The notes beneath the pieces were generated by a model that saw only the letters and a list, made by a program, of their open reading frames with translations, did no database searches and was not told the DNA's origin. The position numbers were made by a program, and so were the translations under genes. From contig UQIG01000009.1 in assembly GCA_900541135.1 (NCBI GenBank), positions 12,314-76,313 on the forward strand: 64,000 nucleotides of DNA, written 5' to 3'. This DNA is from an uncultured Collinsella sp. (lineage in GTDB: Bacteria > Actinomycetota > Coriobacteriia > Coriobacteriales > Coriobacteriaceae). Positions 51,283 through 60,966 of this stretch are shown here, in pieces. How positions within the stretch are numbered: position 1 is the first letter of the stretch; every line of letters begins with the position of its first letter.

Positions 51283-53586
51283 TCACGGTCGCTGGCATCG
51301 CATCGCAAAGCCCTTTGCAGTCGGGCTGATGGTGATATCACCATGTTCGATGGTGCATGCGAACGCACCGCCCGCTTCCTGAACGGCATCGATGCAGGCA
51401 TCCGACGGATGACCGTATCGATTCCCCTTGCCGGCGCTCGCGAGGGAAAGCTCGGGTCTCAGGACATCCAGCAACTCACCATCGACTGAAACCTTGGAGC
51501 CGTGATGCCCAAGTTTAAGGACATCGATATCCCCCACCTCCTGCACGAATTCCCGTTCTTGGTCGAGCTCGGCATCACCAGTGAGGAGCATACGCAGGCT
51601 CTTGCCTTCCTGAACATAAGAGAGTAGCAGGACAAGCGAGTCCTCATTTCCCTCGCCATCTACGGACTCGAACGGCCACATCACGCGGGCACAAAATGAG
51701 CCGATGTCGACCGTATCCCCACGGCGCACCTGCCGATACTCAACGCCAGGTCGATTCAATACCTCGGCAGGAGCATCCTCCAACGCATCCGCCGCCACGG
51801 CAATCGTTCCGACCGAAAACTGTTCGAGCACGGCAGGTAGACCACCCCAGTGATCCTCATCCCAATGCGTCACAAAGACGGCATCGATATGGTGCACGTT
51901 ATTGCGAACCAACGCCGCTACCACGCGCTCATCGAGCCCGCAGTCGACGAGTGCTAATGCGTCGCCCTGGCGGATAAGAATCGCATCCGCCTGGCCCACA
52001 TCGAGCACCGTCACCGAAGGCGGAGCGAATCGATCCCAGTAGACGTACGGAATCGCAGCCAAGAGCACCAGGCATGAAAGCCCCACCGCCATAGGACGTG
52101 CACGGGGACGCGGCCACCAGACCAACAGAACCGCCAGCAAACACGGCACTAGGTAAATCCACATGCTATCGGGCGGCACACTCACAGATACACCAGGCAC
52201 GGCGGCAAACAGTTGCTCGAAGAACAGTGCGCAACGGGCGGCAACCATGGGCACAACGAGCGCCCAAATCCGCAACGGTTCCACGAGCGAAAAGGGAACC
52301 AGCACGATCGACACAGCAAGCAGTACGCTCACCACCGGACCGATGACTGCATTTGCCAGCGGAGCAATGAGCGAGAACGTACCGAAGGCAGGAATGGTAA
52401 TGGGAAGTGTTGCCAGTTGCGAGCACAGCGTGACGGAAAGTATGTTGGCAACGCCCGATGGCACACCCAGCTCACCCAAAGCGTAGGTCGCATAGGGGCA
52501 AAAGCACAGAATGGCTAAGACGCTGGCACACGAGAGCTGAAAGCCCATCTCGAACAGCACCGTCGGCCGCAGTAGCACAAAGATGGACATGGTTACGAAG
52601 AGTGCCGATGCGCCGTGCCGGCGACGCCCCGCGCCGTTTACGACAAGCGTCGCGAACACCATGCAGCACGCGCGCACGGCCGAGGGAGACGCGCCCGTAA
52701 AGGCAGTGTAGCCCACAAGCGCCATCGCCAATATCGCCCGCTGAACACCACGTGAGCAGCGAGTCTTTTGCAATACACCCTCGATTACAAATCCCACGAT
52801 AGCCAAATGGCTGCCCGAGACGGCGATAAGATGCGCCGTTCCCGCTACCGAAAACCAGTCGCCCGCCGGCTGGGCGCGCAGTTCGGCCGAACGACCGCAG
52901 ACGACACCGGCTATGAGTGCACGCGCCGGGTCGGTCGCAGGCGCGATGGACGCAAGCAGCCCATTTCGCAGCCGAAGCAGCGGTCCCGGAGAGCCCTCAT
53001 CGGCCGACACAATCCGAACGACTTTAACCTTGCGCACCTCGCCTCGGAGCACGCGCGATCGTCCATACGCATCGTTCTCAAAACGTGAAACGCGACCGAT
53101 AACACGCACGTACGCCCCGACCTTGAGCTCGCGGTCGCACGATAGGCGAACCGTTGCCAAGTTCTTACCGTCCGCGCGTGCCTCGCAGGTATAGGAATAC
53201 ACGTCGTCGTTTATGGATGGATCGCCCTGCACGATAAACTCGAGGCCGCTTGCCGCTCGACCGTCGAGCGCCTTCGAGGCGCTGAGCGCACCCACAGCCC
53301 ACCACGCCGAGACGACCGCTCCCGCCACGAGACCGACGGACGCGGCATACAACCACCGCTTCAAAGGGGCAAGCCGCGCACAAGATTGAGCCAGCACAAC
53401 GAATACCGTCGTCGCAACGGGAATGGCCCATAGCAGCCCGACCGCCGGCGCCTGCTCCCTCAGCAGCGCATCAGCGGCCACGTTGAGCACCGAGGCGCAG
53501 CTCATGCACATGCCGGCACACAGGGCCATCGTCCACGGCATCAGGGGCCGCGGAGGCATCACATGCTCGCGCTCGGTCGCACTCAT
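51283..53586 (-). CDS. comEC: ComEC/Rec2 DNA-uptake channel protein
   Basis: A 767-residue polytopic membrane protein with an N-terminal DUF4131/OB-like domain (residues about 60-210), the Competence domain with GLTRxxxS-like AVSGSHLAIVG near 265 and many membrane helices to about 510, and a C-terminal metallo-beta-lactamase domain with VTHWDEDHWGG near 575. It carries single-stranded DNA across the membrane in competent cells. ATG 53586 overlaps the comEA stop (ATGA). Whether this organism is competent is not shown by these genes alone. Confidence 0.93.
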   Translation of the reverse strand: MSATEREHVMPPRPLMPWTMALCAGMCMSCASVLNVAADALLREQAPAVGLLWAIPVATTVFVVLAQSCARLAPLKRWLYAASVGLVAGAVVSAWWAVGALSASKALDGRAASGLEFIVQGDPSINDDVYSYTCEARADGKNLATVRLSCDRELKVGAYVRVIGRVSRFENDAYGRSRVLRGEVRKVKVVRIVSADEGSPGPLLRLRNGLLASIAPATDPARALIAGVVCGRSAELRAQPAGDWFSVAGTAHLIAVSGSHLAIVGFVIEGVLQKTRCSRGVQRAILAMALVGYTAFTGASPSAVRACCMVFATLVVNGAGRRRHGASALFVTMSIFVLLRPTVLFEMGFQLSCASVLAILCFCPYATYALGELGVPSGVANILSVTLCSQLATLPITIPAFGTFSLIAPLANAVIGPVVSVLLAVSIVLVPFSLVEPLRIWALVVPMVAARCALFFEQLFAAVPGVSVSVPPDSMWIYLVPCLLAVLLVWWPRPRARPMAVGLSCLVLLAAIPYVYWDRFAPPSVTVLDVGQADAILIRQGDALALVDCGLDERVVAALVRNNVHHIDAVFVTHWDEDHWGGLPAVLEQFSVGTIAVAADALEDAPAEVLNRPGVEYRQVRRGDTVDIGSFCARVMWPFESVDGEGNEDSLVLLLSYVQEGKSLRMLLTGDAELDQEREFVQEVGDIDVLKLGHHGSKVSVDGELLDVLRPELSLASAGKGNRYGHPSDACIDAVQEAGGAFACTIEHGDITISPTAKGFAMRCQRP

Positions 53587-54296
53587 ACGCAGATGCAATC
53601 TTTGATTTTGGCAAGCTTCTTCTCGCCGATTCCCGATACACGCATCAGATCGTCAACCGAGGCAAAAGCACCGTTCTTTGTCCGCTCATCGATAATCGAC
53701 TGTGCCATGGAGGGACCGATGCCCGAGAGCGTCTGCAGTTCTGCCGCGCTTGCCGTATTGATATTTACTAGGCCTGTTGCGCCACTCACGCCCGATGATG
53801 CGAAAGCCCCACCATCAACACCGGCTTCCGCAATGGACGTCTGCTGCTCCCCTACCGTTGGAACGTGAATCTTCTGTCCATCGACGACCTTAGATGCCCG
53901 ATTGAGCCCCGTAACGTCTGCCTCAGGCGCCAGCCCGCCGGCGGCATCAATCGCCTGAGCCACCCGCGCGCCGTCTTTGAGCCTGTATACACCGGGCGAC
54001 ACAACAGCGCCATCAACATCGACATAGACTTCTGCCGCGGCAGACGCCTTAGACGAAGAGCCTTCGGATGTCTTTCCGCTCGAGGCATCGCCGGATCCCG
54101 GCTCCACCAACGAGTCTGAACCGTCAGTGCGCTCAAACGACACGCCGCCGGCACCGCCGCCAAGGTTCGCCATCGCCAAGCCGCTCGCCATCGCAATGAC
54201 GACCAGTATCGCCACGACCACCGCCTTATGACCGAACAGCTTGTCCGCCAAGCGGTCCATCTTTTTGACCCGTTCGTGTTGTTCGCGCTGCGCCAT
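53583..54296 (-). CDS. comEA: ComEA family DNA-binding protein
   Basis: A 237-residue membrane-anchored DNA receptor. One transmembrane helix is at about residues 25-45, a Ser/Gly-rich linker follows, then an SLBB domain (EVYVDVDGAVVSPGVYRLKDGARVAQAIDAAGG, about 90-150) and a double helix-hairpin-helix (VNINTASAAELQTLSGIGPSMAQSIIDER, about 177-237). GGGAGG precedes ATG 54296. In the 213 bases upstream I see only an AAAACCGGTTTT palindrome at 54354-54365 and no clear promoter. Confidence 0.92.
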   Translation of the reverse strand: MAQREQHERVKKMDRLADKLFGHKAVVVAILVVIAMASGLAMANLGGGAGGVSFERTDGSDSLVEPGSGDASSGKTSEGSSSKASAAAEVYVDVDGAVVSPGVYRLKDGARVAQAIDAAGGLAPEADVTGLNRASKVVDGQKIHVPTVGEQQTSIAEAGVDGGAFASSGVSGATGLVNINTASAAELQTLSGIGPSMAQSIIDERTKNGAFASVDDLMRVSGIGEKKLAKIKDCICV

Positions 54297-54465
54297 AGCA
54301 AAACCTCCCAACACCATCGTGTCAGGAAAGGAACTCCGCAACAGCTACGCTCCAAAACCGGTTTTAGCGGTCAAACCAAAAACCGACCAAAACCTTGCAC
54401 AAATCTGTCCATTTATTCAGGCACACGTCAGCAAATGAACACTTAGCCGCAAAATGCCCAGATAG

Positions 54466-54499
54466 CAAAAGACCGACGATGCAGGCGCATCGTCGGTCT
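54466..54499 (-). terminator. Terminator after thiI
   Basis: A perfect 13-bp stem (54470-54482 with 54487-54499), 4-nt loop and TTTT on the minus strand, 11 bases after the thiI stop. It ends the long pyr-to-thiI gene series. Confidence 0.92.
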
Positions 54500-54509
54500 A
54501 TGCACAAAT

Positions 54510-55754
54510 TTACCCGTGATCTTGGTAAATCTCACGCGGAGCAAGCTCCGAATGTTTGCGTTTTAAGGTCTTGGGGGCCTTATACGTGTTGCTCTCGAAG
54601 TCGATGTACTCGGTCTGTTTGAGCAGGCGCTCGATCATCTCCTCGTGATCGAACAACTCCCAGGCCTCATGCACGGCATCGAGTTTAGCGTGCGTCTCGG
54701 GACGGCGCGGCATAAATAGCGTGCAGCAGTCGGGAGCGGCCTCAGTCGAGATATCGAACGTGCCGATCTCCTCGGCGCGCGCGATGATCTCCTGCTTGTC
54801 CGAACCGATGAGAGGACGGAACACGGGGATCTTCACGGCCTCGTTGACGGCCATGATGTTCTCAAGCGTTTGGGAGGCAACCTGCCCAAGTGATTCGCCC
54901 GTAACGATAGCCTTGGCACCCTCGATGTGTGCAATGCGCTCGGCAACCGAATACATAATGCGGCGATACATAATCACGCGCAGGTTGCTGGGACAGGTGA
55001 CCGAAATCTCACGCTGGCAGTCGCCAAACGGCACCACGTACAGGCGGCCGATCTGGACACCCGGCTCAAGCGCACGGATGATGTCCTGCACCAAATACTC
55101 GCTCGTATCGGGCGTCTGCGGACGACCGGAGAAATGTACCGGCACGCACACCGCACCGCGACGCGCGAGCATCCAGGTCGCCACCGGAGAATCGATACCC
55201 GACGACAACAGCGTCACGACCTTGCCGGCAGAACCCACCGGCAGACCGCCCACGCCACGCTCGGAGCGCGCATACACGTAGACGCTACCCTGGACCACCA
55301 GTACGTGCACCATCGCATCGGGGTCGTGCATTTGAACCTTTTTATCGGGGAAGGCCTCGCACAGTACCTCGCCCACCTGACGATTGATATCAATCGAGGT
55401 GAGCTCATAGTCGGTATTGGAGCGCTTGGCGTGCACCTTAAACGAATCGAAAGGACCAAACTCGCGCAGCGCCTTGACGGCGGCGGCACAGTACTCCTGC
55501 GGGTCGCGGTTAGTGTGATACGCCAAAGATACACGGGCAACGCCGGGAACGGTGCGAATGACACGCGCCGCCTCATCGGCCTGATGCTCGTTAAAGGTCA
55601 CGAGGATATAACCGGAAATTCGAGACACGGCATTCACGGAAAAGGCGGCCAAGGCCGCCTTGATGTTATCCATGAGGATATGCTCAAAATGTGCGCGGTT
55701 CTTACCCTTCAGTCCAACCTCGTGATAGTGGACCAGGCAGACGCGAGCCGCCAT
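54510..55754 (-). CDS. thiI: tRNA 4-thiouridine synthase ThiI
   Basis: A 414-residue enzyme adding sulfur to U8 of tRNA. It has an N-terminal ferredoxin-like and THUMP domain (residues 1-165) and the PP-loop SSGIDSPVATW near residue 184. The C-terminal rhodanese domain of E. coli ThiI is absent, as in other Gram-positive forms, so sulfur probably comes directly from a cysteine desulfurase such as the one at 978-2168. The ATG directly follows the rpoZ stop with no gap. Confidence 0.93.
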   Translation of the reverse strand: MAARVCLVHYHEVGLKGKNRAHFEHILMDNIKAALAAFSVNAVSRISGYILVTFNEHQADEAARVIRTVPGVARVSLAYHTNRDPQEYCAAAVKALREFGPFDSFKVHAKRSNTDYELTSIDINRQVGEVLCEAFPDKKVQMHDPDAMVHVLVVQGSVYVYARSERGVGGLPVGSAGKVVTLLSSGIDSPVATWMLARRGAVCVPVHFSGRPQTPDTSEYLVQDIIRALEPGVQIGRLYVVPFGDCQREISVTCPSNLRVIMYRRIMYSVAERIAHIEGAKAIVTGESLGQVASQTLENIMAVNEAVKIPVFRPLIGSDKQEIIARAEEIGTFDISTEAAPDCCTLFMPRRPETHAKLDAVHEAWELFDHEEMIERLLKQTEYIDFESNTYKAPKTLKRKHSELAPREIYQDHG

Positions 55755-56036
55755 TTAGGCTTCAGCAACCTTGTGGCCGAGCGCCTTCTCGTAACGGGCC
55801 TCGTCGTAAGAGATGTCGCCGTCGACAATCTCGTCCATAGCCATCGAGATGGTATCGGCACCGGAAAGCCCGATGGTGATGTCATCGACATCCTGGACGG
55901 CAAGCACGCGGTTGTGCTGGCCACGCAGCATGCTATTGATGTCGCAGGCGCGCTTGGAGGCAAGCGAAGCGAGCAGGAAGCGGTTGTGATCGGTCTTCTC
56001 CAGAAGATCGTCAATGCAAGGCTTTACAACGGACAC
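55755..56036 (-). CDS. rpoZ: RNA polymerase omega subunit
   Basis: A 93-residue subunit aiding RNA polymerase assembly. PCIDDLLEKTDHNRFLLASLASKRACDIN is the conserved region, with the helix containing R-A-x-x-I-N. The start is GTG 56036 with AAAGGAACTGAGG upstream. It is followed directly by thiI and preceded by gmk, the common gmk-rpoZ order. Confidence 0.93.
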   Translation of the reverse strand: MSVVKPCIDDLLEKTDHNRFLLASLASKRACDINSMLRGQHNRVLAVQDVDDITIGLSGADTISMAMDEIVDGDISYDEARYEKALGHKVAEA

Positions 56037-56041
56037 GGACC

Positions 56042-56611
56042 TCAGTTCCTTTCATGCATATCGAGAACGCGAACGAGTTCATCGGTCGCGCGGTCGAGAT
56101 CGTCATTAACCACGACGTCGTCGTAGCGGTCGGCAAGGGCAAGCTCATCGGCGGCGTTTGCCATACGCAGCTCAATCGTCTCGGGCGTCTCGGTACCGCG
56201 ACCGACTAGACGCTCGCGGAGCACCTCAAGCGAAGGCGGCTTGATAAAAATCAGCACGGCCTCGGGGAAACGCTCCTTCACCTGCAGGGCGCCCTGGACA
56301 TCGATCTCCAAAATCAGAGACGCGCCCGAGGCGAGCTTGGATGTGACCTCGCTCACCAACGTGCCGTAGCAGTTACCGTGGACCTCGGCCCACTCAACAA
56401 ACTCGCCGTTTGCCACGCGGCGGTCGAACTCCTCGCGCGTCAGAAAAAAGTAGTTGACGCCGTCGACCTCACCTTTGCGTGGTGCTCGCGTGGTAGCCGA
56501 AACCGTCAGGCCCAGGTTCGAGCGGCGCTCGCGCACACGAGTGACGAGCGTACCCTTGCCTGCGCCTGACGGTCCAGAAATCACAAAGAGCTTGGAATCC
56601 TGAGCGCTCAC
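56042..56611 (-). CDS. gmk: Guanylate kinase
   Basis: A 189-residue enzyme phosphorylating GMP to GDP. P-loop SGPSGAGKGT is at residues 12-21, with TTRAPRKGEVDGVNYFF and FVEWAEVHGNCYGT for GMP binding. The start is GTG 56611 immediately after the mihF stop, so the two are translationally coupled. Confidence 0.96.
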   Translation of the reverse strand: MSAQDSKLFVISGPSGAGKGTLVTRVRERRSNLGLTVSATTRAPRKGEVDGVNYFFLTREEFDRRVANGEFVEWAEVHGNCYGTLVSEVTSKLASGASLILEIDVQGALQVKERFPEAVLIFIKPPSLEVLRERLVGRGTETPETIELRMANAADELALADRYDDVVVNDDLDRATDELVRVLDMHERN

Positions 56612-56920
56612 TTATTTGGTCAGCTGCTCGAGGAGCTGCTCGCGCTGACGGACGCCGAGGCCCTGGACGCGACGGGTAGCGGAGATACCGAGCTCCTCCA
56701 TGATCTTGGCGGCCTTGGCCTTGCCATAACCAGGGAGAGACTCGATGAGGGTGGAAACCTTCATGCGGGAAGCGATGGGGTCATCGGAGTTGAGCACGGA
56801 CTCAAGGGACTTCTCGCCCTTCTTGATCTGCTCGCGAAGCTCAGCGCGGGCGTGACGTGCGGCAGCAGCCTTCTCAAGAGCCTGCTTGCGCTGCTCATCG
56901 GTAAGCTGAGGGAGTGCCAT
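56612..56920 (-). CDS. mihF: Integration host factor, actinobacterial type
   Basis: A 102-residue nucleoid protein. The core SLPGYGKAKAAKIMEELGISATRRVQGLGVRQREQLLE is the helix-two-turn-helix of mycobacterial/Streptomyces sIHF/mIHF. It is unrelated to E. coli IHF and is limited mostly to actinobacteria, which helps place the organism. GGAGG sets ATG 56920. The pyrF-mihF-gmk-rpoZ order is conserved in actinobacteria. Confidence 0.93.
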   Translation of the reverse strand: MALPQLTDEQRKQALEKAAAARHARAELREQIKKGEKSLESVLNSDDPIASRMKVSTLIESLPGYGKAKAAKIMEELGISATRRVQGLGVRQREQLLEQLTK

Positions 56921-57056
56921 TCGTACCTCCAAGTAGTTGGGTTATATCTGATTCAATAATTGGCATTTTAGCACGTAGAACGTACAAAATGCCCAATCGC
57001 GGCTCCATAGGTTAGACGATACCCGCAAAAAGTGCAATATACTGCGCCCAAAGTTA

Positions 57057-57114
57057 AGCCCCTGACCTGCGATTCCACACAAAGGATGGGAAAGTTTACG
57101 CAGGCACAGGGGCT
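57057..57114. promoter_or_regulatory. Dyad between pyrF and mihF
   Basis: Arms 57057-57071 and 57099-57114 pair over about 14 bp with a small bulge around a 27-nt loop. The minus-strand T tract is poor, so it may be a weak terminator after pyrF or a structured mihF leader. The rest of this 239-base gap is AT-rich and probably holds the mihF promoter (TAAAAT at 56970-56975, minus strand). Confidence 0.45.
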
Positions 57115-57159
57115 ATTTTGTGCTAATGAAACCCAAAAGTGGTGACTTAGGGGAATCTT

Positions 57160-57876
57160 TTACGCGACGTTTTCGACCAGCTCAGCGACGATGGCGTCAA
57201 AGGCGGCAACCGGATCGTCGGCACCGGTGATGGGACGGCCCACCACAATGTGGCTTGCGCCACGCTCGATAGCCTGGGAAGGCGTCGCCACGCGGGACTG
57301 GTCACCTAAGGCGGCACCCACCGGACGCACACCCGGAGTCACGATCAGGGCATCAGGGCCCAGCAGCTCACGCATGTCGTGAGCCTCCATCGGCGAGCAC
57401 ACGATGCCATCGATGCCGTTGGCCTGAGCGAGCTTTGCCAGGCGGGCGGCCTCCTCGGCCACGGGCGACTCGACGCCGATCTCGCTTAAGGCATCCTGAT
57501 TCATGCTCGTGAGCACGGTGATGGCGACGAGCTTGGCGCGGTCCTCGCGCGCCTCCTCGGCACCCTCGCGGCAGGCAGCGAGCATGGCGCCCGAACCCAA
57601 GCCGTGAACCGAGAGCAGGTCGGCACCGGCAAGCGAGGCCGAACGGGCGGCACCGCGAACCTGATGCGGAATATCATGGAACTTAAGGTCAAGGAAGACC
57701 TTAAAGCCCAGGCCCTTAAAGGTCTTGACGATCTCGGGGCCCTCAGCGTAATAGAGCGTCATGCCAACCTTGAGCCAGGCGGCATGGCCCGAAAGCTCGT
57801 GGGCGAGCTCGAGCGAACGTTCACGATCGCAGTCGAGGGCGACGATTACGCGGTCGCGGGCATCGGTCTCTAGCAT
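57160..57876 (-). CDS. pyrF: Orotidine 5'-phosphate decarboxylase
   Basis: A 238-residue enzyme making UMP from OMP. VALDCDRERSLELA at the start, the catalytic block FLDLKFHDIPHQVRGA near residue 60 and VTPGVRPVG and VVGRPIT near the end are all present. The ATG overlaps the pyrD stop by 7 bases. It is the last pyrimidine gene of the operon here. Confidence 0.96.
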   Translation of the reverse strand: MLETDARDRVIVALDCDRERSLELAHELSGHAAWLKVGMTLYYAEGPEIVKTFKGLGFKVFLDLKFHDIPHQVRGAARSASLAGADLLSVHGLGSGAMLAACREGAEEAREDRAKLVAITVLTSMNQDALSEIGVESPVAEEAARLAKLAQANGIDGIVCSPMEAHDMRELLGPDALIVTPGVRPVGAALGDQSRVATPSQAIERGASHIVVGRPITGADDPVAAFDAIVAELVENVA

Positions 57877-58778
57877 TCGAAAGCACCTACCAGCTCGTTG
57901 ATGTCCTTTACGCCCTGGGACTCGGCCCAGGCCTCGAGCTCATGCGCGATCTTGAGCGAAGCGCACGGATCGACGAAGTTGGCCATGCCGACCGACACGC
58001 AGGTGGCACCGGCCAGGATAAACTCAGCCGCATCCTCACCGGTCATGACGCCGCCGACACCGTTGATGGGGATATCGACGGCCTGAGCGACCTCCCAGAC
58101 CATGCGTACGGCGATGTGGTGGCACAGCGGGCCCGAAAGGCCGCCCTTGGGCTTGGCCACGCGGGACTTGCGGGTATGGACGTCGATGGCCATGCCCTGG
58201 ATGGAGTTAATGACCGAAAGGCCGTCGGCACCCGCGGCCTCGAGAGCCTTGGCAATCTCGGCGACGTTAACCGGAGCCATCTTTACGAACAGCGGCTTAT
58301 CGGTCACCTTACGGCAGGCAGCCATAACGGCAGAGGCGCCCTCGGGCGAGGAGCCCATGGCGGCACCGCCGGCAGCAATATTGGGGCAGCTGACGTTGAT
58401 CTCGTAGCCGGCCGCCCAGGGGCAGAGCTCGACATACATCTCGAGCGCGCGGACAAACTCCTCGACGGAGTGACCGGCGACCTGACAGATGACCTGGCAA
58501 CCGTCCTTGGAGAGCTGCTCGAGCCACGGACCAGACTCACGGGCAAAGGCGGCCACGCCGGGATTCTGAAGGCCCACGGAGTTGATCATGCCGCCCGGGA
58601 TCTCGGCCATGCGAGGCGCGGGGTTGCCGGGCCAGGGCTCGGCGGCGCAGCCCTTGGTGGTGATGGCACCCAGCTGGGAGACATCAAAGAAGTTCTGGAA
58701 CTGCCAACCGTAGCCAAAGGTACCGGCTGCGGTGTTGATGGGGTTTTGCATCTTGACGCCGCCGAAATCGACGGCCAT
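57870..58778 (-). CDS. pyrD: Dihydroorotate dehydrogenase B, catalytic subunit
   Basis: A 302-residue class 1B enzyme oxidising dihydroorotate, with electrons passed to PyrK. AVDFGGVKMQNPINTAAGTFGYG at the start, NVSCPNI near residue 125 with the 1B-type catalytic cysteine, and NGVGGVMTGEDAAEFILAGA for FMN phosphate are seen. ATG 58778 is my choice; GTG codons at 58784 and 58793 (the latter overlapping the pyrK stop) are possible. The adjacent pyrK confirms class 1B, which uses NAD. Confidence 0.93.
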   Translation of the reverse strand: MAVDFGGVKMQNPINTAAGTFGYGWQFQNFFDVSQLGAITTKGCAAEPWPGNPAPRMAEIPGGMINSVGLQNPGVAAFARESGPWLEQLSKDGCQVICQVAGHSVEEFVRALEMYVELCPWAAGYEINVSCPNIAAGGAAMGSSPEGASAVMAACRKVTDKPLFVKMAPVNVAEIAKALEAAGADGLSVINSIQGMAIDVHTRKSRVAKPKGGLSGPLCHHIAVRMVWEVAQAVDIPINGVGGVMTGEDAAEFILAGATCVSVGMANFVDPCASLKIAHELEAWAESQGVKDINELVGAFEC

Positions 58779-58792
58779 GTTCACGGTACCCA

Positions 58793-59584
58793 CTAGAAGA
58801 CCACCACCTTGGAAGCATCGAACACGGGGCCGCACATGCAAGCGCCCTTCATACCGTCGACCGTCTCGACATTGCAGGTGTTGCAAGCGCCAAAGCCACA
58901 GCTCATCATGCGCTCGAGCGAAACCTCGCAGTACGCACCGGCCTCGGCGGCAGCGGCGGCAACTTTCTTCATCATGACGGCGGGGCCGCAGCTGGCCACG
59001 TAGTCGTAGCCGCCCTCGCCGAGCAGCTCGGCAGCAGGATCGGTGCAGAAGCCATGAGTGCCCAACGAGCCGTCGTCGGTGCACACGTTGACCGTAGCTC
59101 CCAGCGCGCGGAACTCATCGACGCCCACGGCCTTGGACGCGGTGCCAAAGCCCAGACACACGTCGACGGCCACACCCTGCTTGGCAAGCATGTCGGCAAG
59201 GCACAGCACGGGCGGAGCACCGATGCCGCCCGCCACGAGCAGCGCCTTCCTGGTGCCCTCGGGCACAAGCCAGCCGCGGCCACCGGGGCCCAGCAGATTA
59301 GAGGTGGAACCGGGGGCCATCTGCGACAGACGACGGGTGTCGTCGCCCACGACGGCGTACCACAGCTCGACGGTGCCGGCCTGGGCGTCGGCGCGATAGA
59401 AGCTCAGGGGCACGCGAAGCAGCGAGGACGCATCGCCGGGCACGGCAATGTTCACAAACTGACCGGGCTTGAGCGCACTTGCAAGCTTGGGGGCCGAGAT
59501 GACGAGCGAGAAGATGCCGTCGGCGATCTCCTGGTTCGAGACGACCTCGAAGTCGTGCATGCGTGCAGTGGAAGGTGTGGGCAT
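58793..59584 (-). CDS. pyrK: Dihydroorotate dehydrogenase B, electron transfer subunit
   Basis: A 263-residue FAD and 2Fe-2S protein. The FAD domain has SLLRVPLSFYRAD near residue 55, the NAD domain LLVAGGIGAPPVLCLA near 117, and the cluster-binding cysteines lie in SCGFGACNTCNVET and ACMCGPVF near 222-258. It pairs with PyrD. GGAG precedes ATG 59584. Confidence 0.95.
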   Translation of the reverse strand: MPTPSTARMHDFEVVSNQEIADGIFSLVISAPKLASALKPGQFVNIAVPGDASSLLRVPLSFYRADAQAGTVELWYAVVGDDTRRLSQMAPGSTSNLLGPGGRGWLVPEGTRKALLVAGGIGAPPVLCLADMLAKQGVAVDVCLGFGTASKAVGVDEFRALGATVNVCTDDGSLGTHGFCTDPAAELLGEGGYDYVASCGPAVMMKKVAAAAAEAGAYCEVSLERMMSCGFGACNTCNVETVDGMKGACMCGPVFDASKVVVF

Positions 59585-59627
59585 AGACGCTCCAATCCCC
59601 CATGCGGTTGCATGGTCAAAACGAACA

Positions 59628-59656
59628 GAAAGCGCGGCACCGCAAGGGCACCGCGC
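59628..59656 (-). terminator. Weak hairpin between pyrC and pyrK
   Basis: GCGCGG/CCGCGC stem with a 13-nt loop followed by TTTCTGTT on the minus strand, 20 bases after the pyrC stop. It could attenuate transcription into pyrKDF. Confidence 0.35.
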
Positions 59657-59676
59657 ACAAAAGCGATAAGGCTATG

Positions 59677-60966
59677 CTAGCAGATGCAGCCGTCGGCGAG
59701 CGTCTGCTTACCGCCGACAAACACATCGGTGGCACGACCGGTGAGCGTGCGGCCGGCAAAACCGGAGTTCTCAGCACGCGACTCGTAGCCGTCCTCGCCG
59801 ACCGTCCAGGTTGCGGCGGGGTCGAACACGGTCAGGTCGGCAACGGAGCCCGCCTTGACCTGAACCTGGTCGAGGCCCAGGATCTCACGCGGCTTGATGG
59901 CCATGAGCTCGACCATGCGGCCCATGCTCATCTTGCCCGTGTTGACCAGCTCGGTGAGCACGAGCGACAGCGAGGTCTCGAGGCCGATCATGCCAAAGGG
60001 CGCAAGCTCGAACTCGCGGGCCTTCTCCCACGGGGTGTGGGGAGCGTGATCGGTGACGATAACGTCGACGGTGCCGTCGATGACGCCCTGACGGATGGCC
60101 TCGGCATCCTCCTCGGTGCGCAGCGGCGGATTGACCTTGAGCGAGGTGTTGTAGGTCTCGTCCAAGTCGTTCTCGGTCAGGAACATGTGGTGCGGGGTGG
60201 CCTCGCAGGTAACCTGAACGCCAGCGGCCTTACCGGCACGCACGATCTCCAGGCCATGGGCGGTGGAGATGTGCTGGATGTGCAGCTTGGCACCGGTCAG
60301 CTTGGCGATCTCGATGTCGCGAGCGATCTGGAGCTCCTCGCCGGCAGCCGGCCAGCCCTCGAGAGCCAGACGGGTCGAGACCTTGCCCTCGTTGATCTGG
60401 CCGTGGCCGACCAGGTCCTCGTCCTGGCAGTGGCTCATAAAGACCTTGCCGAACATCTTGCCGTAGTCCATGCAGCGACGGAGCATGCCAGCGCCCTGCA
60501 CGCCGCGACCGTCGTCGGTGAAGGCGACGGCGCCGTGGGCGACCATATCGCCCATCTCGGACATGGCCTCGCCCTTAAGACCGCGGGTCATGGCGCCCGA
60601 CGGATAGACGCGGCAGTGACCGACCTCGGCAGCGCGGGACTTGACGAACTCCACGACGGTGCCGTTATCGGTGACGGGATCGGTGTTGGGCATGGCGCAC
60701 ACGCCGGTAAAGCCGCCCTTGGCAGCTGCGCGGGTGCCGCTCTCGATGTCCTCTTTGACCTCGTAGCCGGGCTCGCGAAGGTGAACGTGCATATCCACCA
60801 GGCCGGGGACGAGGTACTTGCCGGAAAGGTCGCGGACCTCGGCTCCCTCGACGGCGAGATTCTCGCCGACCTCGGCGATCTTGTCGCCGTCAATCAGGAC
60901 GTCAACGACACCGTCAAGCTCGACGGACGGGTCGACGACGTGGGCATTCTTAAGAAGCAAGGCCAT
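59677..60966 (-). CDS. pyrC: Dihydroorotase
   Basis: A 429-residue amidohydrolase closing carbamoyl-aspartate to dihydroorotate. Metal motif DMHVHLREPG is near residue 58, with FMSHCQDEDL, the HIQHISTAHG histidines and VTDHAPHTPWEK. It is the class I (Gram-positive) type. ATG 60966 follows GGAGG and overlaps pyrB by 17 bases. Confidence 0.96.
   Translation of the reverse strand: MALLLKNAHVVDPSVELDGVVDVLIDGDKIAEVGENLAVEGAEVRDLSGKYLVPGLVDMHVHLREPGYEVKEDIESGTRAAAKGGFTGVCAMPNTDPVTDNGTVVEFVKSRAAEVGHCRVYPSGAMTRGLKGEAMSEMGDMVAHGAVAFTDDGRGVQGAGMLRRCMDYGKMFGKVFMSHCQDEDLVGHGQINEGKVSTRLALEGWPAAGEELQIARDIEIAKLTGAKLHIQHISTAHGLEIVRAGKAAGVQVTCEATPHHMFLTENDLDETYNTSLKVNPPLRTEEDAEAIRQGVIDGTVDVIVTDHAPHTPWEKAREFELAPFGMIGLETSLSLVLTELVNTGKMSMGRMVELMAIKPREILGLDQVQVKAGSVADLTVFDPAATWTVGEDGYESRAENSGFAGRTLTGRATDVFVGGKQTLADGCIC

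Noticed and set aside
51283..54296. Claim that the organism is naturally competent
   Set aside because: comEA and comEC alone are widespread in non-competent strains; pilus and ComFA-type genes are not in the window.
54354..54365. AAAACCGGTTTT palindrome before comEA as a competence regulator site
   Set aside because: It is a short 12-bp palindrome with no second copy in a similar position and no known match to a competence operator.
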